Positions 58,101 through 64,000 of a stretch of 64,000 bases of DNA are shown piece after piece; the first letter of the stretch is position 1, and each line of letters begins with the position of its first letter. A program made the translations under genes and the position numbers. The stretch is from positions 4,402,001 through 4,466,000 of the forward strand of contig OX596337.1 in NCBI GenBank assembly GCA_951394405.1, in the 5' to 3' direction. Below the pieces are notes generated by a model that was given only the letters and a program-made list of their open reading frames with translations, did no database searches and had not been told where the DNA came from. The stretch is from Coprinellus micaceus. Lineage: Eukaryota > Basidiomycota > Agaricomycetes > Agaricales > Psathyrellaceae.

Positions 58101-58268
58101 TGTGACCCTGATGGATGATGGCCCACCCTATCCCCGTCAACTCCCATCGGTGACGGATGAGGGCATTTCAACATTGCCAACAAGACCCAGCTCTTTCACC
58201 TCAACCGCTCTCACCGCCAAAGGGCGACCCTTCCCCCTTGTTGTCCCCGAGGAGCGTCTTTGGGCGCC
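57076..58268. other. Divergent promoter region between SDR copy 2 and glycosyltransferase 1
   Basis: It contains the duplicated upstream block and a long pyrimidine-rich leader before 58269. An ATG at 58081 opens a 109-codon frame that overlaps the glycosyltransferase start in another frame. It is more likely 5' UTR than a separate protein. Confidence 0.5.
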
Positions 58269-59594
58269 ATGTATCCCCCACATGCGCAGTACAGCAGACT
58301 ACCCACGGATCCCGAAAACGCGGATGCTCCAACCCCTTCTAGGACAGCTAGTGCGATTCACAGATTTCGGTCCTCCCTGCGAGCGTTCGCGATCGTCCGC
58401 GTCGTCGTAGTCCTTCTAGTTGCAGCCCTCGCGTGGAGGTTCATTCGCAAAAGCCTACACGGCCCTATCAAACCCGCGTTCGCATTCGACGACGAACCTC
58501 GACCGTCCTGGCTCGATACACCGCCTCCTGGAGCCCCATTACGACTACGCGTCGCCGTCATCTCCCGTGCCAACGAATTCGACCGACGAGCCGCCATGCG
58601 GGAGTCGGTATTCCGTGGAGTACCAACGTCGGACGTCCAGATCGACTTCAAGTTCTTCGTCGGCGCTCCAACGGGAATCGTGAACTGGTGGTCCAAAGTG
58701 GAAGCGAAGATTGAGAGGGAGATGATATTTCACGGAGACGTGGTTTTGTTGAAGGAGATAGATGATATCAAGGAGAGGCTCTCGGAGAAGAGGTTCGCAG
58801 CTTTGAAGTGGGTGAGTACCTTCGTTCTGGCTTGAAGGATTCGCTGATCTCAGAAGTAGAGTAGGGAGGATCCGCTCCTCGGGGTACCTATGACTGGTTT
58901 ATGACCCTCGACTCCGACACTTTCGTTCGCTTCAGTTCCCTTGCGAGGAGACTGCCCATGTTCGTCCAGAACAAAAATATCGACCCACAAAACCAGTCCG
59001 TTCTTCTCGGCAGAATGGGCGGTCATCTGATGTACTATGAAAATCGCGTCCCCGACGGCAATAAGGACTCTCGGTTGGAGGACCTCTATCTCAAAGGCCC
59101 GTGGTATTCATACCCGATCGGCATCGGTTACATGTTAAGGTGCGTTTAAACTCCACGTTGGTATCCCGACTTCAACTGAGGTCGCCCCCAGCCCTTTCCT
59201 CGTCAATACCCTTCTCTCTATGGACCCACCTCCACCCCACCACATCCACTACCCTAACGACGACGTCATGATTGGCGCGTGGGTTGCAGGGCTGAAGGTC
59301 TTCCATGACAAGTCGATTCACTTCGAAACCACGCCCGAGCATCCACCAAAACTGGTCGAGAAGGTCGTTCCTAAGCCATACCTGCCGCAGCCCGTCGACA
59401 CCGAGGTCATCGACGACAAGGAAGGTTGGCATAATTATGCCGAGAGGCAAGACGGCTACGACGCTTCGTTCTCGTGGAGTAGCGTATGCGTACACCACGT
59501 CTCCGCTAACCAGATGAGGATGTTCAGAACGATGGAGGTTATTGCTGGGGAATGGGTACTGGATAAGGCGGATGGGCAGGAGCGTAAATCGTGA
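58269..59594 (+). CDS. GT31-like type II membrane glycosyltransferase, copy 1
   Basis: Exons 58269-58811, 58865-59139 and 59192-59594 give 406 aa. A short cytoplasmic N-terminus is followed by a signal anchor (AFAIVRVVVVLLVAALAWRF, about residues 37-56) and a lumenal domain, a Golgi type II layout. The domain shows features of the beta-1,3-galactosyltransferase family (GT31): RLRVAVISRANEFDRR, then FFVGAPTG, HGDVVLLKEIDD, ALKW, the DxD-type metal site in FMTLDSDTFVRF, YPIGIGYML and the NDDVMIG motif in place of the usual EDV-G. The ATG at 58269 is chosen because it aligns with the start of the neighbouring copy (MYPP). Donor sugar and acceptor are unknown. Confidence in the exact family is moderate. 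Confidence 0.78.
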
Positions 59595-59905
59595 CCCTTT
59601 TCATTTGTCGATCGTCTTTATAGTATACGTGGTTATTGATACCCCCTTTCTATGATTTCGAGCGTCTAATTATTCTTCAACCCGCCGGTTCCTTCATCCC
59701 CGCATCTCTCCCGAGATGCTGTGCACCGATGCTGCGCATAACCCATGGAGTGGCGATTTCGCCGCTGCCGTAACCTGATGAAACACTCCGACTCTATGGC
59801 ACCAAGTTTGCCAACGACAATGTTGCGCCAACGACGGCGAAGGGTCACCGTCAACCCCCACATCGACCTCCCAGCTTGTTGGCCTCGCCCCGGACGACCT
59901 CTTCC

Positions 59906-61244
59906 ATGTACCCTCCCGCAACAAACTATGTCAGACTTGCAAGCGACCCAGAGAGCGGCGACTACCCCATCACCTCGAAATCCAAGGAACGTCTTGGCGC
60001 GCTACGACACTACCTGAGACTCACCGTCCTCGCTCGAGCTCTGTGCCTTCTCGTCACAGCACTCTTGGCGTGGAGAATCATCTCGAATCTCACCCGAGGA
60101 CCACCAGTCAAGGTGTTCGCCTTCGATGACGAGCCCCGACCGTCCTGGCTCGACCCCGAACCCCCTGAGACGCCCATGCGCCTGCGTGTCGCCGTCATCT
60201 CACGCCCTAATGAGTTCGACACGCGAGATGCCCTCAGAGAGTCAGTGTTCCAGGGGGTTCGTGTGTCCGAGGTGAAGCTGGACTTCCGATTCTTCGTCGG
60301 GGCACCAACTGGGCTGTTTAGCTGGTGGACAAACTCACGTTTGGAGAGCGAGATAGAGAAGCATGGGGATATTGTGTATCTTCGGGAGATTGACGATGTG
60401 AAGGAACGACTATCAGAGAAACGATTTGCAGCTTTGAAGTGGGTGAGTTCCATCGCCTGGTCGTCTCTCATTCAACCGCTAATTTCTAATGAAAATTGCT
60501 TTGGCATCCAGGGAGGGTCCGTTCGGCGGTCCGACTATGATTGGTTTATGACCATGGATTCCGATACATTCGTTCGTTTCGGGGCGCTTTCCAGAAGGCT
60601 TCGCCTACTGTTCGACGACAAGGTGAATCCGCAGAACCAGTCCGTTCTGGTTGGGAGAATGGCTGCGCATCGGCTATTTTGGGAGAACAGGATCCCCGAT
60701 GGGAGTAAGGACAGTCCATGGGAAGAGGACCTGTTTCTGAAAGGGCCGTGGTACGACTACCCAATAGGGATCGGGTATATGCTGAGGTATGGAAGCTTGC
60801 TTCTGTCATCCTCAGCGCATCGAATAATCCTTCTTCAGCCCGTTCCTAGTCAAAACCTTGGTCGAGTTAGATCCTCCTCCACCTCATCACATCCACTACC
60901 CCAACGACGACGTGATGATCGGTTCATGGATTGCCGCACTAAAGTATTTCCCGGACACCTCCATCGATTTTGAAACCACACCAGAGCACTCGCCTGAGCC
61001 AGTTCGCAAGGTGGTCCCGAGACCATACTCGCCTCAACTGGTCGACACTGTAGTCATCGACGACAAGGAGGGGTGGCACGACTATGCAGGCCGCAAAAAG
61101 GATTACGATGCGCCATTCTCGTGGAGTAGCGTATGCTTGCACCATGTTCGGATCAAGGAAATGAGGATACTCAGAGCTATGGAGGCGATCCAAGGGGAAT
61201 GGGTATCGCCCAGCAATCATGACCGAGATTTTAGGGCAGCGTAG
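59906..61244 (+). CDS. GT31-like type II membrane glycosyltransferase, copy 2
   Basis: Exons 59906-60442, 60512-60786 and 60839-61244 give 405 aa. It is a tandem paralogue of copy 1 with the same introns and motifs: signal anchor around LTVLARALCLLVTALLAW, RVAVISRPNEFDTR, FFVGAPTG, the DxD-type site in MTMDSDTFVRF, GPWYDYPIGIGYML and PNDDVMIGSW. The first intron is 69 nt and happens to be open in frame, so an unspliced transcript would still be translated through it. The two genes lie head to tail 311 bp apart, and both probably act in the Golgi on protein or lipid glycans. Confidence 0.8.
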
Positions 61245-61448
61245 CATACTATATAGTACCTCTTCTGTGGCCAAGATTAATACGACACTGCATGTGAACC
61301 TCTCTAGTTCGGATACGACCTGTAAATGCGGTTCGAAACAGGATCTGGGACCTCCCACCATGGGTTGCCACGGCATCTAAATCGCTTCAGTACCGCCTCT
61401 CTTGTTGCACGCCAATGTCCTATAGTATCTACCCGGCATCACATAGAC

Positions 61449-62843
61449 CTATTGTAAGGCGCTGTCTATAGCCAAGATGTTAAGAGAGGCTCCCTTCAAA
61501 ACCGTATCAGCCCATGCCAACACCTTCCAGTCCATCCCAGACTCCGTGATATCACCTGCTTCGGCGCAGAGCCGCAGATTTGCATGGTTCCTCACGCTAA
61601 AATAGTTCAGCCCCATGAACACCTTGGGCGGGCGGCGAAACTGGACCCCAAACTCGACATGCCCCTTCCAGGGCGTATCAGCTCCAATCTCTCCCATTCC
61701 AGCCGTTCCAAACTGGCCAATCCAAGCGTGTTTGCGGCAGAGGGCGTCATCGCCCGGAACCGCGATCCAGGTAATAGACGCCCGCTCGACCTTGGTAGAG
61801 CTGTCACCTTCATCGCATTTCTGAATTGAAAGGTTGAACCCAGAGTGATCGACGCTGGTGGCGTAGGTTCTTAGGTTCCAGTTGCCGCATAGATCGAACC
61901 CGTTGAAACACACAAAGACCATTGGAAGGGTTGCGAACTGGGTGGGGAAGGGGATACGTCTGTCGAACCAGCTTTGGCTCTGAACGTCCCTTGTGTCGTA
62001 GACCCCGCACTGCCAGTCAGGTTCCTCGATCGCAATCCAGTCGACCATGGCATTGTATAAAGTCGTATCGGACCATGTTTGTGCGTTGCAGATGAACTGA
62101 TATTTCGTGACATTCTGTGGCCACGAGCGAATCCGTATGGTAGCTCCACGAGCCTGGCATCCTATGTCCAGCCTCGTGAGCCCCACCGCGATAGTGGGGA
62201 CAGATAACAGCGGCGGAGAAAAGTGCATTGCCGAGGAATAGTGTCGGGCTGGGAGGACTTGTGTCCAATCGTTATCATTCGTGTAGTACATTCCGAGAGT
62301 TGCGGAGGCACCCGATGCGAGTGGGGCGCCGGATTTAGTCAAGGAAGACGCGACTTGATGATCGGGAGACTCTCTGACGAGGATATCTACCGCCGGCAGA
62401 GATTCTCGACCAGAGTTCACTACTTTGTTAGTGGAGGCTACGAAATGAGTTGGGGGTCACTTTAAGAAGTCAATCTAGTACACACCTCCGTCGTTGATAA
62501 GTCGTCCGCAGACCCACCCAACGTCGCTGCGGCGCCACCTTAATATTGGGGAAGCCATAACTGGTCCTCCCGGCCCATGAGTTCTTGCCGTTCCGCCGCT
62601 AAAATGACTTAAGCATATTCTCTTGGCCTTGCATTCGCTGAGGGAGACGCACCAAAGCACGATAGAATGGTCACCTAGTAAGTCGGGGTAAACCAGGGCG
62701 TCTGATTGCGGGATCTGTCTCCATCGATATTGATCAGGCTTTGCAACGAGGACCTCGTATCGCTGCGCCTGAACACTCCCTCAGCAAGGTAGTTATGATG
62801 ATTCCAGTGATTGACGTACAGTCGATCCACAGCTACCAGCCAT
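61449..62843 (-). CDS. H-type lectin-domain protein (three repeats)
   Basis: Three minus-strand exons, 62820-62843, 62486-62768 and 61449-62422, keep phase and give 426 aa. After ~130 N-terminal residues (with SIVLWCVSLSECKAKRICLS) come three repeats of about 90 residues. Each has a beta-strand pattern V/I-x-F-x3-F-x3-P-x-V, a G-F-x-L or related strand, and an ending of the type V-D-W-I-A-I, ITWIAVPG or WKVLAW. This is the pattern of the H-type lectin fold (Helix pomatia agglutinin / discoidin C-terminal domain), which binds GalNAc/Gal-type sugars as trimers. No signal peptide is seen, as in many cytoplasmic fungal lectins. The first exon (8 codons) is the least certain part. Confidence 0.72.
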
Positions 62844-63666
62844 GATGTGAGCTCCCTGGAGGTGAAATCCGCAATATCCTGTGACTGAGAAAAGCTGTGA
62901 TTACGGTCCACAAGGAACGGCGTATCAACAAACCTATGGACCCCTTCCAAACGAAAAATTTTAACCGACGCCCCAGAGCCAATAGTGAAGGGGCGTACCT
63001 TGTGCCATCCTCGAGCCACGTATACCGGTTCCTCGTCTCTGCTTGTGGGCTCCCCGACCCGCACGAGGGTCATTCCAGGGCGCTGAACCAACTCGACGAA
63101 AACGTTAGAGAGGTGGCTTCCGTGGACTGGTACCTTCGAACACGAATATGGATCATTTCCTGTGATTCATCGAGCTTCAACCACACCTACCCATACGGAA
63201 TCTCCATCCTGAGCGCGCACAGCTTCGAGGACAGCCTCGTTAATGGAATCATCGCAATCTTCCATAGTATCGATAGTGTGTAGGCTGGTATCTTCGGCAA
63301 GGCCAGGCATGATGAGCGCGGAAAGCAGGAGGTTGTCGATGATCTTTGATAAGACCAGCACGGGAACGGTACGGGCCGGAGTTGGCGGGCGCTTAATTTA
63401 GGAACGAGAACTATTCAAGGCATTGGTTCAGTCTGTGTATGAAGGGTTGTGAATAGAGAAGGGGCGTATAAAATACACTGTAGAGTAAATAGGCCTTCAT
63501 GTGAATGCGATATAGATACATTGCTTAGTGGGATACAGTTTTTCCGAACCCGGGGCTAAGTTCGAAGAAATGGAGCGACAGTTTGAGGACCAAAAAAGCA
63601 CGCGTCTTGTGAAAGCTAATCGTAGGACTCAGAAGAAACCGCGGAGTCGTATCCTTCAGAGGAACT
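62844..63666. other. Upstream of the lectin; unresolved frames
   Basis: On the minus strand, frames at 63311-63167 (acidic, starting MPGLAEDTSLHTIDTMEDCD) and 63083-62844 (with RPGMTLVRVGEPTSRDEEPV) could be extra 5' exons of the lectin gene or of a separate decayed gene. An intron-like CTCTAAC...TTCAG lies between them. I could not connect them in phase to a plausible whole. 63360-63666 shows nothing. Confidence 0.35.
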
Positions 63667-64000
63667 CTAATCATCCTCGTCCTCGTTGTCAGAATATTCA
63701 ACGTCCGAATTGTCGTACTCTTTGGCGGTATGGCGCCAAGCCAAGTGTTCCGCAAATGCATTGATACCCATGTCTATGGGCCCAAGGTGAATGATGGCGC
63801 CGCACTCCCTGCATTGGATAACGGATGGCTTGCCAGGGGTCTTGCTAAGATCGCTCCGGTCAATGCACAGATTCGTACGTTTCAGTCGTTCAATCCGCGC
63901 GACATAGCGCGTCCCTGTCATGTATTCCTGAGATGATCATCAGTCTGGCGAGTGACAAATGAACTATCGCCGGATACGTACCCTCACAGGGTAGGAGGCA
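63667..64000 (-). CDS. Small protein with CxxC...HxxxxH motif, 3' end only
   Basis: Exon 63667-63927 (87 codons with stop) is preceded by an intron 63928-63981 and by part of another exon (63982-64000) that leaves the window. The visible part has a basic helix (RIERLKRTNLCIDRSDL), then CRECGAIIHL followed after about 19 residues by HLAWRHTAKEY, a likely zinc-binding C-x2-C...H-x4-H arrangement. An acidic tail ends in EDEDD. I recall similar small proteins in Agaricomycetes, but the function is unknown. Confidence 0.6.

Noticed and set aside
58081..58410. Upstream 109-codon frame as a separate protein or N-terminal extension
   Set aside because: It is in a different frame from the glycosyltransferase and overlaps its signal anchor; the neighbouring paralogue starts at the equivalent of 58269 with MYPP.
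1..64000. CRISPR arrays, prokaryotic operons, riboswitches, rRNA genes
   Set aside because: None seen. Intron-rich genes and eukaryotic transposons show this is fungal nuclear DNA, and the direct repeats present belong to transposons or gene duplications.

Overview
The window is nuclear DNA of a filamentous basidiomycete, most likely a mushroom-forming Agaricomycete. The evidence is: genes with many introns of about 50-65 nt with GT...(CTNA)...AG signals; a MYND-finger protein, three-repeat H-type lectin, paired SDRs and GT31-like glycosyltransferases typical of these fungi; a 26-exon DNA ligase IV; and copia, DIRS-like and hAT mobile elements. Nothing bacterial or organellar is seen. Splice sites were inferred by eye from frame continuity and protein motifs.

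Layout. 1-10.8 kb is ordinary gene space: the end of coatomer beta' (COPB2), a small single-pass membrane protein, a MYND-finger gene with two apparent frameshifts, and DNA ligase IV (LIG4). From 10.9 to 36.1 kb lies a transposon nest: an uncharacterised gene carrying a hAT-type MITE that could be spliced as an intron; a minus-strand Ty1/copia element (12638-22404) that itself holds a second copy of that MITE, a 2.5-kb GCTGAGC-rich element and a 0.7-kb insertion in one LTR; a 3-kb stretch with no gene call; a TA-flanked MITE; a decayed tyrosine-recombinase (DIRS-like) retroelement; and a nearly identical plus-strand copia element (29896-36100).

Main discovery. Neither copia copy has matching target-site duplications. 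However, the 5' flank of the second matches the 3' flank of the first exactly (TCATG), and the other two flanks agree at 4 of 5 bases. Turning the 7.5 kb between the copies around would repair both pairs. It would also join a truncated reading frame ending at 36101 (minus strand) in frame to a 54-codon acidic tail with a stop at 22405-22569 (plus strand). The simplest reading is an inversion by recombination between two inverted copia copies, which left the host gene in two pieces 13.5 kb apart.

36-52.4 kb holds a scattered family of small charged proteins. Three of them (38147, 45495 and 49706 reverse) share exon layout and an N-terminal K/R-rich signature. Three genes in the area (38147, 45495, 51198) share an upstream block containing a GAACACCTCGTGTA-like motif. 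The gaps between them are long and apparently non-coding.

52.7-64 kb is built of tandem duplications: two nine-exon SDR oxidoreductases with identical exon lengths, the second copied together with its upstream region and the first bases of the neighbouring glycosyltransferase gene; two three-exon GT31-like membrane glycosyltransferases; an H-type lectin; and the 3' end of a small zinc-motif protein at the window edge.
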